DNA from: JAICQQ01 sp965651135
Lineage (GTDB): Bacteria > Myxococcota_A > Polyangia > Polyangiales > Polyangiaceae
NCBI GenBank assembly: GCA_965651135.1
Contig: CBFGRJ010000220.1
Coordinates: 1 to 11,818 of the forward strand
Direction: 5' to 3'
DNA length: 11,818 bases
Both the position numbers and the translations under genes were made by a program. Of this stretch, positions 1 through 7,542 are shown one piece after another. Position 1 is the first letter of the stretch. The number at the start of each line of letters is the position of its first letter. Below the pieces are notes generated by a model. It had not been told where the DNA came from, searched no databases, and worked only from the letters and a program-made list of their open reading frames with translations.

Positions 1-1586
1 TCGTTGAGCACGCACTGCGCCGCAATGTAGCCGGCGCTGCCGATGACCGAGCCTGCTGGGTGGGTGCCGGCGCTGCAGGAGTATATGCCGGCGATGGGCA
101 ATCGGTGTGGGAAGCGATCGGCGAATCCGAAAGTATTGTCGATGTGGTGAATGTGACCGTGGCGGATGCCGAAGTATTCCTCGATGCGCTTCGGGTGAAG
201 CGGCATGCGATCGACGACCAGGCTCGAAGTGCCGGGCGCAAACCGATCGCACAGGGTTAGCAAGTGATCCGAATAGCGCTCGACCTCTGCGTCCCAACTC
301 GACTCAGCCAGCTCGTAAGGCACCCACTGGACGAACAGGGCCGAGCTGAGACGCCCTTCGGGGTCGGTCAAGCTCGGATCGACGGTCGAGTGAATGTACC
401 ATTCGATACTCGGGAATTCTGGCAGCCTACCCTGGCGGACGCTTTCGAAAGCTTCGGTCAACGAGCGCAACACATCGGCCTCGTCCGGCAGCAAATGAAT
501 GGTGGGACCGAACTGGCCGCGGTTGTGCGGCAGGCAGCTGAACGTCGGTAGTCGAGACAGCGCCAGGTTGAGCTTGAAGGTCGACCCTGGGCGCCGCATG
601 CCGTCGAGGCGGGTGCCGAGCTCGACCGGAAAATCTGCTGGACCCACCAGCTCGCGCAACCTGAACGGATCGCAGCCCGCCACCACGGCTCGAGTGGAGA
701 TCTCTCCTTTGCCGGCGAGTTGAACACCGCGCGCCACTCCTCCGGAGACGAGGACCCTTTCGACGGCACAACCCAACAAGAGCGAACCGCCTGCTTCACG
801 GAACGCGCGCTCGAGCGTACGCGACACGGTGCCCATGCCGCCCTCGACGATCATCCAGGTTCCGCCACTGCCCTTGAGCCGGCACATGTTGTGAACCAAG
901 AAGTTCATGCCGCTGCCCGGCGTGTCCCAGGTACCGAACAATCCCGAGAACCCGTCGGTAACCGCGTACATGGCTTTGACCAGATCGCTTTGAAAGTCGA
1001 AGCGTTCGAGGTAGCTTCCAACCGAGCCTCGGCACAGGCGGACGAACGCGTCACGCAGCGGTCGACGCACATAGCGCTCCGCCGTTTCTTCGATGCTGAG
1101 CGGCTCTTCGAGCCATGTCGGCGCGATATCTTCACGCAGCGCAGCGAGCTCCGCGGTCATCGCCTGGTTGGCGCGAAAGTCGCGCTCCGAAAAGAAGCTC
1201 ACGAACTGCCGCTCGAGCTCACGCTCGTCCGAGCCGAACAAAAGGTATCGGCCATCGGTGGTTGGCAAAAAGTAATGCGGATCGCGCCGCAGCAGCGGCA
1301 GCTCGAGGCCGAGTCGCTCCAAGAGCTCGGGCTGCATCAGCCCCAAAAGGTAGGCTCCCGTCGACGTCGCGAGCTGGGGTGCCTTGGCGAATGGGCGCTC
1401 GGTGCGCACCGCGCCTCCAATGACCGTTCGCTCCTCGATCATCAAGACCTTGAGGCCCGAGCGAGCGAGCACCAGGCCGGCAACCAGCCCATTGTGGCCC
1501 GCGCCGACCACGACCACATCCCACGCGATGCGCTCCGCTTCTGCTGCTGACAAGCCGGTATTGATACTCGCTGTCGTGTCTGTCAT
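1..1586 (-). CDS. PYROXD2/phytoene-dehydrogenase-like FAD oxidoreductase (3' end cut by window)
   Basis: Flavin-dependent amine/carotenoid-type oxidoreductase of the COG1233 group, closest by eye to PYROXD2 (pyridine nucleotide-disulphide oxidoreductase domain 2). Substrate is unknown. Reading the complement gives 528 uninterrupted residues; the C-terminus lies off the left edge, probably by only some tens of residues because the family's closing motif is already present. An FAD-binding Rossmann motif with G28-x-G30-x-x-G33 is followed by an acidic residue (E51/E52) at the end of strand 2 and the IGGAVRT turn (56-62). A central VEGGMG segment and the terminal SAGTHPAGSVIGSAGY stretch match the family's flavin-cradling ends. 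No signal peptide is seen, so it is probably cytoplasmic, unlike three of the four genes before it. It starts 23 bp after the SUMF1 lipoprotein gene and is probably the last or a late gene of the operon. The ATG at 1586 has GGAAAG directly against it, a poor spacing. Family call is firm, function is not. Confidence 0.85.
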   Translation of the reverse strand, partial: MTDTTASINTGLSAAEAERIAWDVVVVGAGHNGLVAGLVLARSGLKVLMIEERTVIGGAVRTERPFAKAPQLATSTGAYLLGLMQPELLERLGLELPLLRRDPHYFLPTTDGRYLLFGSDERELERQFVSFFSERDFRANQAMTAELAALREDIAPTWLEEPLSIEETAERYVRRPLRDAFVRLCRGSVGSYLERFDFQSDLVKAMYAVTDGFSGLFGTWDTPGSGMNFLVHNMCRLKGSGGTWMIVEGGMGTVSRTLERAFREAGGSLLLGCAVERVLVSGGVARGVQLAGKGEISTRAVVAGCDPFRLRELVGPADFPVELGTRLDGMRRPGSTFKLNLALSRLPTFSCLPHNRGQFGPTIHLLPDEADVLRSLTEAFESVRQGRLPEFPSIEWYIHSTVDPSLTDPEGRLSSALFVQWVPYELAESSWDAEVERYSDHLLTLCDRFAPGTSSLVVDRMPLHPKRIEEYFGIRHGHIHHIDNTFGFADRFPHRLPIAGIYSCSAGTHPAGSVIGSAGYIAAQCVLN

Positions 1587-1609
1587 CTTTCCAATGCCCT
1601 GCGCCAGCG

Positions 1610-2812
1610 TCAGCGCTTCGCTTTCGACTTCTTCTTTTTCTTGGGCGGCAACTTCGGCAGCCGCCGTTCTTTTTCGCCCAGCCGTACTTCGCCCCAAGCA
1701 TACGCGATCAAGCGCTTGTATCGACCCACTTCGTCGCCCCCCAAAATCCACAGGTCCTTGGGATCGGTCTCCGGATGAAGGGAAGGAAACCAGTGCCCGG
1801 TCGACACCCAAGCCAGTGCCTTCATGCTGTCGAGCGATTGACGTCCGACGATCACGCCGCAGCTCTGGAGCTTCGGAGCTCTGGCACAGCCGCCCACCAC
1901 CACCAACTCCTCGTTGCCGATAGGCCGCCAGAACCAAAGGCGATCGGGAACGAACTTCTGCTTACCCAGGTCCCGCTCTGCTTCGGGGGGCATCACCTCC
2001 ACCAACCGCTGCATGAATTCGCGATCCGGCCGATCCTTCGCCTCCAGGCCTTTCTTACCCACCACGTCCAGCACCACTTCTGCCTCGTTGCGGGGGCCGG
2101 CACAGCACCTGAAGCCGATGGTCCCTGATTTGTGATCGGACGGCCTGGGCCGGGCGTTGGCGCAGCGCCCCAACAATCTACCCTGAACGCCATCGCCTCC
2201 CCGAATCGTCCAAAGGTCCCGATTGCTGCCCCGGCCCCAAGGGCTGGAAGTCCATTCCCAGACACCCCCGTGCAAATCGTAAACGCCGTAGTCGCTCTTG
2301 CAACCTACTCTCAAACCGCTTGGAGAAAGCGTCGGTGGCGACCCGGTCCCGCAAACATCGGCGCGATACTGATCACCGTACTCGTAGGTCCTGTTGTCCG
2401 GGCCCTTGCAGGCCCGTTCCCACTCGAGCTCCGAGCAAAGCCGCTTGTCGCGCTGCTCGCACAATGTTTGGGCTTCTGCCTGGGTCACATTGGTGAGGGG
2501 TATCGCGCCCTCCTCGTTCGGGTACGCAAAGACATCGATGTAGAACCCCTGCAAAATCACCTGTAGACCGGCCATTTCTTGGTCGGCAACACGGGGAAAA
2601 CTGTTGACTGGACTGCCTGCCACGAGGGCGCCACCAGGGATCCAAGCCATGCCCCGACGTGGAGGAGCCTCGAGCTCCGGCGGGCGCAGTGACTTGGCCG
2701 GTGGGGCGGAAGCAGCAACCTGCGCCGTGCTTGGCTTTTCTGCTTCGCACGCTATCAGCAACGTCAGGGCGCAAGCAGCCAGCAGTCGCGCCGTGTGCTC
2801 GCGCCTCAGCAT
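1610..2812 (-). CDS. SUMF1/FGE-fold lipoprotein with unrecognised C-terminal region
   Basis: Predicted lipoprotein of 400 residues with a formylglycine-generating-enzyme (SUMF1) fold. Residues 1-21 are a lipoprotein signal and LIAC places the lipid on C22. After an Ala/Pro-rich linker the SUMF1 domain runs about 55-240: MAWIPGG (55-61), LCSELEWERACKG (125-137), YEYGD (143-147), LHGGVWEWTSS (180-190), RGGDG (204-208) and GFRCC (233-237). The two-cysteine catalytic arrangement of true FGEs, just before the conserved GFR, is not recognisable; only C217 lies there. With an export signal, this is more likely a binding or structural use of the fold than sulfatase activation. Residues 241-400 match nothing I know and end in a basic KKKKKSKAKR tail. 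The start ATG overlaps the stop of the upstream regulator gene by 7 bp (ATGCTGA), which implies translational coupling. No separate ribosome binding site is evident. Confidence 0.85.
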   Translation of the reverse strand: MLRREHTARLLAACALTLLIACEAEKPSTAQVAASAPPAKSLRPPELEAPPRRGMAWIPGGALVAGSPVNSFPRVADQEMAGLQVILQGFYIDVFAYPNEEGAIPLTNVTQAEAQTLCEQRDKRLCSELEWERACKGPDNRTYEYGDQYRADVCGTGSPPTLSPSGLRVGCKSDYGVYDLHGGVWEWTSSPWGRGSNRDLWTIRGGDGVQGRLLGRCANARPRPSDHKSGTIGFRCCAGPRNEAEVVLDVVGKKGLEAKDRPDREFMQRLVEVMPPEAERDLGKQKFVPDRLWFWRPIGNEELVVVGGCARAPKLQSCGVIVGRQSLDSMKALAWVSTGHWFPSLHPETDPKDLWILGGDEVGRYKRLIAYAWGEVRLGEKERRLPKLPPKKKKKSKAKR

Positions 2813-4224
2813 TCTTGACGTTCGTCACGCAGCCCCAGCTCTTTCATTTTGAGCTGGAGACCCTTGCGCGAAATCTTCAGGAGCCTCGCCGCATGTGTGA
2901 CATTGCCTTTGGTTTGATCGAGCGCACTGACAATCAAACGCCGCTCCAATCGACTCATGGCAGCGCGCACCTTTTCTTTGAGCCCATCCTGTCCAAATTC
3001 GGATTCGGCACCCGTAGACTCCCCAACTTCCACCGCGATAGCCGGATCGCGTACGTCGTGTGGAAGGTGCTCGAGACCCAGGCGCTCGCCATCGCAAAAA
3101 AGGACCGCCCGCTCCATCACGTTCTCGAGCTCCCTGATGTTGCCAGGCCAAGCGTACTCGGTCAGCACGCGTTCCGCGTCCGGTTCGATACCCTTCACTT
3201 GTTTTTTTAGACGTTCGTTGAATCGCGCGATGAAATGGCGAATCAACAGTGGAATGTCCTGCGCACGCTCGCGCAGAGGCGGAAGCCGAATGGGTACTAC
3301 GTTCAGCTGGTAATACAGATCGTCCCGAAAACCTCCGGCTGCCACGGCGCGCTTGAGATCACTGTTGGCGCCTGCCACGAGACGAACGTCCACTCGTATG
3401 GTCTTGACCCCACCGACCCGCTCGAATTCGGATTCTTGCAGAGCGCGCAGCAGCTTGACCTGAACCTCGATCGGAATCGCGGACACTTCATCCAGAAACA
3501 AGGTACCACCACTGGCCAGCTCGAAACGCCCTGGTTTGGAAGCGACGGCCCCGGAAAACGCCCCGCGCTCGTAGCCGAACAACTCCGCCTCGAGCAGGTC
3601 TTTGGGGATGGCGGCGCAATTGACCTTGATGAACGGTCTTTCGCGGCGTGAGGAATTTTCGTGCAGGGCGCGCGCCACCAATTCTTTGCCTGTGCCGTTT
3701 TCTCCCGTAATCAATATCGTGGTGGGAGTATCGACGACCCGCTCGAGCACCGACTGCAGCTCGACGATGGCGGCGCTCTCACCGATGATGCCGAAACGGG
3801 CGCTGGAGGCGAAAGCCGTCGTCGGTGACGACGCTTCTTCTGCAGAAAGGTCTCGGGTCTTCAGCGCCTTGCGCACGATGGTGCGCACCTCATTTTGATC
3901 GAAGGGTTTGGTGATGTAATCGAAGGCTCCCGACTTGAGGGCTTCGACGGCGTTGTCCACCGTCCCGTGCGCGGTGATCATCACTACCGGCAGCTCCGGG
4001 TCGAGCTCGAGCGCGCGCCTGAGCAAGTCCATGCCGTCGAGGTTGGGCATTCTCAAATCCGTAATGACCAAATCGATGTGGTGCTCTTCGAGCACCCGAA
4101 GAGCCTCCACTCCGTCCTCCGCCGTGTGGACTTCGTAACCGTCGCGACTCAATTGAGCGCTAAGCACACGACGCAAGTTCGGCTCGTCGTCAACGACCAA
4201 CACCTGCTTGCCTACGAGGAGCAT
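2806..4224 (-). CDS. Sigma-54-dependent response regulator (NtrC family)
   Basis: Full-length 472-residue NtrC-type enhancer-binding protein that would activate RNA polymerase carrying sigma-54 after phosphorylation. An N-terminal receiver domain (about 6-120) has the acidic pair D12/D13, phospho-acceptor D56, switch T84 and K106. The AAA+ domain (about 145-385) has Walker A GENGTGKE (174-181), the sigma-54 contact loop GAFSGA (221-226), Walker B LFLDEV (242-247), and the FRDDLYYQLNV and WPGNIRELENV motifs. A Fis-type helix-turn-helix lies at about 433-465. The loop has Ser in place of the usual Thr (GAFTGA). No histidine kinase gene is present in the window, so it is an orphan here. It sits between two lipoprotein genes of the same operon and may control that operon or others. 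ATG 4224 is the first possible start after an in-frame stop; AGGAAAG lies rather far upstream. Confidence 0.95.
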   Translation of the reverse strand: MLLVGKQVLVVDDEPNLRRVLSAQLSRDGYEVHTAEDGVEALRVLEEHHIDLVITDLRMPNLDGMDLLRRALELDPELPVVMITAHGTVDNAVEALKSGAFDYITKPFDQNEVRTIVRKALKTRDLSAEEASSPTTAFASSARFGIIGESAAIVELQSVLERVVDTPTTILITGENGTGKELVARALHENSSRRERPFIKVNCAAIPKDLLEAELFGYERGAFSGAVASKPGRFELASGGTLFLDEVSAIPIEVQVKLLRALQESEFERVGGVKTIRVDVRLVAGANSDLKRAVAAGGFRDDLYYQLNVVPIRLPPLRERAQDIPLLIRHFIARFNERLKKQVKGIEPDAERVLTEYAWPGNIRELENVMERAVLFCDGERLGLEHLPHDVRDPAIAVEVGESTGAESEFGQDGLKEKVRAAMSRLERRLIVSALDQTKGNVTHAARLLKISRKGLQLKMKELGLRDERQEC

Positions 4225-4257
4225 AGTGACCCGCCACTTTCCTACCAGAAAGCTCGG

Positions 4258-5631
4258 CTATTGGCAGCGGCGGGACCCGGCCCTCAGGTTGCTCGGCAGT
4301 ATTTCAGGACAATAGAACAAGAATGTTTTTGCTCCGCCCGGTGCGCCGGCAGCCAAAATGTCCCGGGTTGCCAGCCTCGGCGTGGCGAGAGCAGCCCCCA
4401 GGCGGTCGTTCTGCTCGAGCGATGACGCGAACAGCACCTCCGCGAAGGAGTGGGGGTCATCGCCCTCGACATCGAAAATCAGCAGGGCCCCCGCGCCCGG
4501 TTCGCCGCGCACTGTCATGCGTGGCGCACCGACGATGACCTCGCCATCGCCATCGCCGTCCAAATCGCCCACCGCCAGCGCCGCCCCGAATTCCGATCCC
4601 GAACAACCTTCGACGCCTCGAGTCGAGCCGCAACCGAACGATCCCAAAAGTGCACCTTCCGGAAGTGACGCGAACGAGCAGGCGACACTCGAGGAGACGG
4701 GCAACTCCGCCAACACGTCTCCCGCCAGGACCGTCACGTTCTTTTCGTCGGCGATGACCAGGTCGTCGAATTCGTCTTCGTCGACACGACCCGCCGACAA
4801 GGCTCGGCCCAACCCCGAAATGCCGCCCAGACAACCGATAGGCTCGCCGCGTGCCGTCGCGCCAGTGCCCACCATGCGAAACAGCCAGACGTTGCCCTGT
4901 TCGGGTGCTGCCACGGCGAACAGTCTGTCTCCATCGGCGTCCAGCACTGCTACGGCGCTTCCGAAGGACTCGTCGACCTCATTGGAGGATGACTCGAGCT
5001 CGACTGGAGCACGCGAAAGAGGTGCATAAAAGAACGCGGTGGCGAGGCTCGGCACGCCGGCTAGCAAGGCGGGGGCTTCGGCTCGATCGACCGCCAACAT
5101 GACGGGTTCGGGGATTGTCTCGCCATCCAAAATGGGCCGAATCAGCTCCTCTTCCACCAGATCGGGCACCGGCAGCTCGAACTGCGTGTCGTCCGCACAG
5201 CGCGCCAAAAGGCCCCAGCCATTGCTACCGGCTCCGATGCCCGTGATGAAACAGAACTCGAACTCTCCGCTAGGTCCCGCGGCGCGCGCCAAGCCCACCG
5301 GCGTCGATAGCGAAGCACACAGCGTCTCTTCGTCGCTGTCGCAATGCCCTGTGTCAATGGCATCGACTAGGGGCGAATCCGAAACACCGAGCTCGTAGAC
5401 CGCCGCTCGGGATCGCGGCGAGCTCCCAATCGAGAGTAGCTGCACGGATTCGGCATTGCCGACGCTGGCGAGCCCGATGCCGAAGCCGCTTTCCAAAGCG
5501 CCAGGCCGCTTGAGAGCCACGACCGGTGGATCATCGCTGACCTCGTCGAAGCGCGACCACGAACAAGCAGAAAGAGCCATCGCGCAAAGCAAAGATCGAA
5601 GGCACGCTCGCGAACTCACAGACCGCAGCAT
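4258..5631 (-). CDS. FG-GAP repeat (integrin-alpha-type beta-propeller) lipoprotein
   Basis: Predicted lipoprotein of 457 residues: signal peptide 1-22 with lipobox LSAC and lipidated C23. The rest carries FG-GAP type blades, seen as FG/LG-starting segments followed by acidic loops and a closing VxxAAP or VGAP: about 50-70 (degenerate), 223-243, 273-294, 348-370 and 411-431. The blade at 348-370 has the best calcium-type loop, DLDGDGDGE (356-364). The number of visible blades, five clear or partial, is below the usual seven, so others may be too diverged to see in 70-220. Many cysteines (for example C97, C105, C127, C145, C267, C318, C334, C343) suggest disulfides outside the cytoplasm. The fold suggests ligand or protein binding at the cell surface; no enzyme motif is visible. 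The start ATG shares one base with the stop of the preceding TPR/PEGA gene (TGATG), and a ribosome binding site lies inside that gene. Confidence 0.85.
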   Translation of the reverse strand: MLRSVSSRACLRSLLCAMALSACSWSRFDEVSDDPPVVALKRPGALESGFGIGLASVGNAESVQLLSIGSSPRSRAAVYELGVSDSPLVDAIDTGHCDSDEETLCASLSTPVGLARAAGPSGEFEFCFITGIGAGSNGWGLLARCADDTQFELPVPDLVEEELIRPILDGETIPEPVMLAVDRAEAPALLAGVPSLATAFFYAPLSRAPVELESSSNEVDESFGSAVAVLDADGDRLFAVAAPEQGNVWLFRMVGTGATARGEPIGCLGGISGLGRALSAGRVDEDEFDDLVIADEKNVTVLAGDVLAELPVSSSVACSFASLPEGALLGSFGCGSTRGVEGCSGSEFGAALAVGDLDGDGDGEVIVGAPRMTVRGEPGAGALLIFDVEGDDPHSFAEVLFASSLEQNDRLGAALATPRLATRDILAAGAPGGAKTFLFYCPEILPSNLRAGSRRCQ

Positions 5632-7295
5632 CAGAACGTCCCCTTCAGGATCAACTGACCCCGCTCCGGTCCCAGTTCCGCATCCAACGTCAATGAGCTT
5701 TCTTCATCGCGTCGGCGCAGCGCTCGCGAGCTTTGAACCGGGCGGGGCGACAGCGCGCTCGACTGGCGAGCATCACGAGGATCGTCGAACTCCAGTGGTT
5801 TGCCTGCCTCGTACGCCGATGGTGGGATGGGGTCCTTGATGAAATTGTAGGTCGACAGGGCACCGAGGACGCCACCGACCGCGAAAGCCGCATTGGCGCC
5901 GATGGCGAACCAGCGCCCCTTGGACACCCGTGAATCGTCCGAATCGAGGATGCCCCGTGCTCGGTCTTCTTTCACGTCGTCGTAGAGCCGATCCGATGAA
6001 ACGCCGAGGACGATGCCTGCGCCCACGACAACGGCCCCAGCGATAGCTTGAGTCCACGCGGCGCCACGCGGCCACTTTGCTTTCATGTCCACGTGCAAAG
6101 GCAACACCTGACCGCGTGGCACCACCACGTCGCCTTCGAATGTCTTGCGCCCCTCGGCCAGCACTTTCAGGCGATGCGTGCCCGATGCCATCTTGACTTC
6201 GAGCGCTGCTTCGCCGCTCTTCCATGTCCCGACCGGCTTTTCGTCGACCAAGACCTGAATTTCGGTCGCATTCGAGTCGATGCGCAGGTAGCCGTAGTGC
6301 ACCCGCGACAGGTTCACGGTCAGCTCTTTCTGCTCGCCCGCCGTGAGCGTCACCGATTGCTTCAGTGGCTCGAAGCCGGGCGCCTCGACCACGATCGTAT
6401 GCTGGCCAGGCGCGATCAGCTCACCGTGCGGGGTGCGCCCCCACGGGGGACGCTGCCCGGCTTCGTCGTCCACGAACACGTAGGCACCTTCCAAGTTTTT
6501 GGGAGGGCCACCATGCGGATCGATCGCCTTGGTGCTGACTCGCAAAAATGACATGAACGCGCCCTGTGACAGGTTTGCTTTGAAATGGTGGACGTGACCG
6601 GGTGAAACGTCGACGTCCGTCTCGCTCACGTTGAACTCTCGAAACTTCTCCACGACGATGTGATACCGCCCGATGTTCAGCGTGAGGTTCGCGGGTGAGG
6701 TTTGCGCTGCAATCTCGCGCCACCCCGGGTTCGCCTGACCAAGCATGAACGGCCCCGCAGCCGCTTGTTCGCGCATGTAGAGCCTGAACGGTGCTCCGGG
6801 GGGTTCGGTTTCGATCACCACTAGCGACTTCATGGCGGCCTGGTCGTCTGGAGCCATCGGCTCAGCGGGCTCGGCAGCGGTGGCCCCTGCCGCTCCTTCG
6901 GCAGCCTGCGCCTGCGCGTGCAGGTGGGCTAGCTGCTTGATGCGTGCCTCCACCTTGGCGCGATCAGGCGCGTTCGCGTCCACCGTCAGGTATTCACGGA
7001 AGCGGGCCAGCGCGTTTTCGTAGTCGCCAAGCTTTTGATAGCAAACTCCCGCGTTGAACAGAAAGGCCGAGTACGGGCTCATCTTGTAGCCCTCCTCGAA
7101 GAGCTTCGCCGCGGCCGCAAAGTTGCCGCCGAGATAAAGCGCTTGCCCTTTCTCCATCCGCTGGCGGATCCGCTCGAGCTTCTCGGCCGTCGCGTGGCTA
7201 TCGGCTTGTGCAGTGGCAGTCGAGGGCCCTACGGCGGCGAGCAGCAATAGGATGAGCACGCACCAAGACCACCAGTGGTGTCGCAACGTCGGCAT
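5631..7295 (-). CDS. Secreted TPR-PEGA domain protein with two C-terminal membrane segments
   Basis: First gene of the minus-strand operon, 554 residues from the chosen ATG. That start puts a typical signal peptide at the N-terminus (hydrophobic 12-22, likely cleavage near TATA/QA at 29-30). The frame is open about 120 bp further upstream, but that extension would bury the signal. Two TPR units lie at about 45-112, ending DYENALARFREYL. Three PEGA-like beta domains follow at about 158-245, 249-331 and 336-404; the second has the GELIAPGQHTIVVEAPGFEP core. Hydrophobic segments at 413-432 and 462-483 flank an acidic loop. The C-terminus is a short alternating strand ending KGTF. The family has no known enzymatic role; such proteins are taken to be cell-envelope scaffolds that bind partners through TPRs and cell wall or surface material through PEGA. 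No clear ribosome binding site precedes this start. Confidence 0.85.
   Translation of the reverse strand: MPTLRHHWWSWCVLILLLLAAVGPSTATAQADSHATAEKLERIRQRMEKGQALYLGGNFAAAAKLFEEGYKMSPYSAFLFNAGVCYQKLGDYENALARFREYLTVDANAPDRAKVEARIKQLAHLHAQAQAAEGAAGATAAEPAEPMAPDDQAAMKSLVVIETEPPGAPFRLYMREQAAAGPFMLGQANPGWREIAAQTSPANLTLNIGRYHIVVEKFREFNVSETDVDVSPGHVHHFKANLSQGAFMSFLRVSTKAIDPHGGPPKNLEGAYVFVDDEAGQRPPWGRTPHGELIAPGQHTIVVEAPGFEPLKQSVTLTAGEQKELTVNLSRVHYGYLRIDSNATEIQVLVDEKPVGTWKSGEAALEVKMASGTHRLKVLAEGRKTFEGDVVVPRGQVLPLHVDMKAKWPRGAAWTQAIAGAVVVGAGIVLGVSSDRLYDDVKEDRARGILDSDDSRVSKGRWFAIGANAAFAVGGVLGALSTYNFIKDPIPPSAYEAGKPLEFDDPRDARQSSALSPRPVQSSRALRRRDEESSLTLDAELGPERGQLILKGTF
5639..5645 (-). promoter_or_regulatory. 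Ribosome binding site of the FG-GAP lipoprotein gene
   Basis: On the minus strand this reads AAGGGGA, with 7 bases to the ATG at 5631. It lies inside the end of the upstream TPR/PEGA gene. It supports the 5631 start and independent or coupled re-initiation at the TGATG junction. Confidence 0.55.
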
Positions 7296-7410
7296 CGTCA
7301 ACTCAGGCAAGATGAGCCCAATCTCGCTGTCGACACAACCCGCCAAATGGAACGCCATCCGGTGAGTCCTGCATTGCCGCGACCGGCTCGCGCCACGTCG
7401 GCCCGACGGC

Positions 7411-7424
7411 CGCAATGATTTGCG
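7411..7424. repeat. Inverted repeat in the divergent intergenic region
   Basis: CGCAA-TGAT-TTGCG, perfect 5-bp arms with a 4-bp spacer. It lies in the 247-bp region between the divergent TPR/PEGA operon and the TPR gene, where a shared operator would be expected. It is short enough to be chance. The rest of this intergenic stretch shows no convincing sigma-70 promoter. Confidence 0.3.
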
Positions 7425-7522
7425 TGTAGCTCTTGCTGAACCCCGTGGCGTGAATTAGGCGATAACACCCGATGCCGCTGTGGTATCCAGCGTTCAGGCG
7501 TGTCTCGGCGGCAACGCCATTG

Positions 7523-7537
7523 AAGGAGAAGGAGAGG
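7523..7537 (+). promoter_or_regulatory. Strong ribosome binding site of the TPR gene
   Basis: The purine run AAGGAGAAGGAGAGG ends 5 bases before ATG 7543. It decides the start in favour of 7543 over an in-frame ATG 63 bp upstream (7480), which would place 21 residues before the signal peptide. It is one of the best ribosome binding sites in the window. Confidence 0.8.
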
Positions 7538-7542
7538 CCTTG

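Noticed and set aside
720..1550. Long plus-strand open frame of 276 residues
   Set aside because: It is fully antisense to the FAD oxidoreductase, which has clear conserved motifs. The plus-strand product shows no recognisable domain; the frame is open because of GC-rich codon bias.
7296..7415. N-terminal extension of the TPR/PEGA protein
   Set aside because: The frame is open to an ATG at 7415, but this would place 40 residues, Arg-rich at first, before a classical signal peptide.
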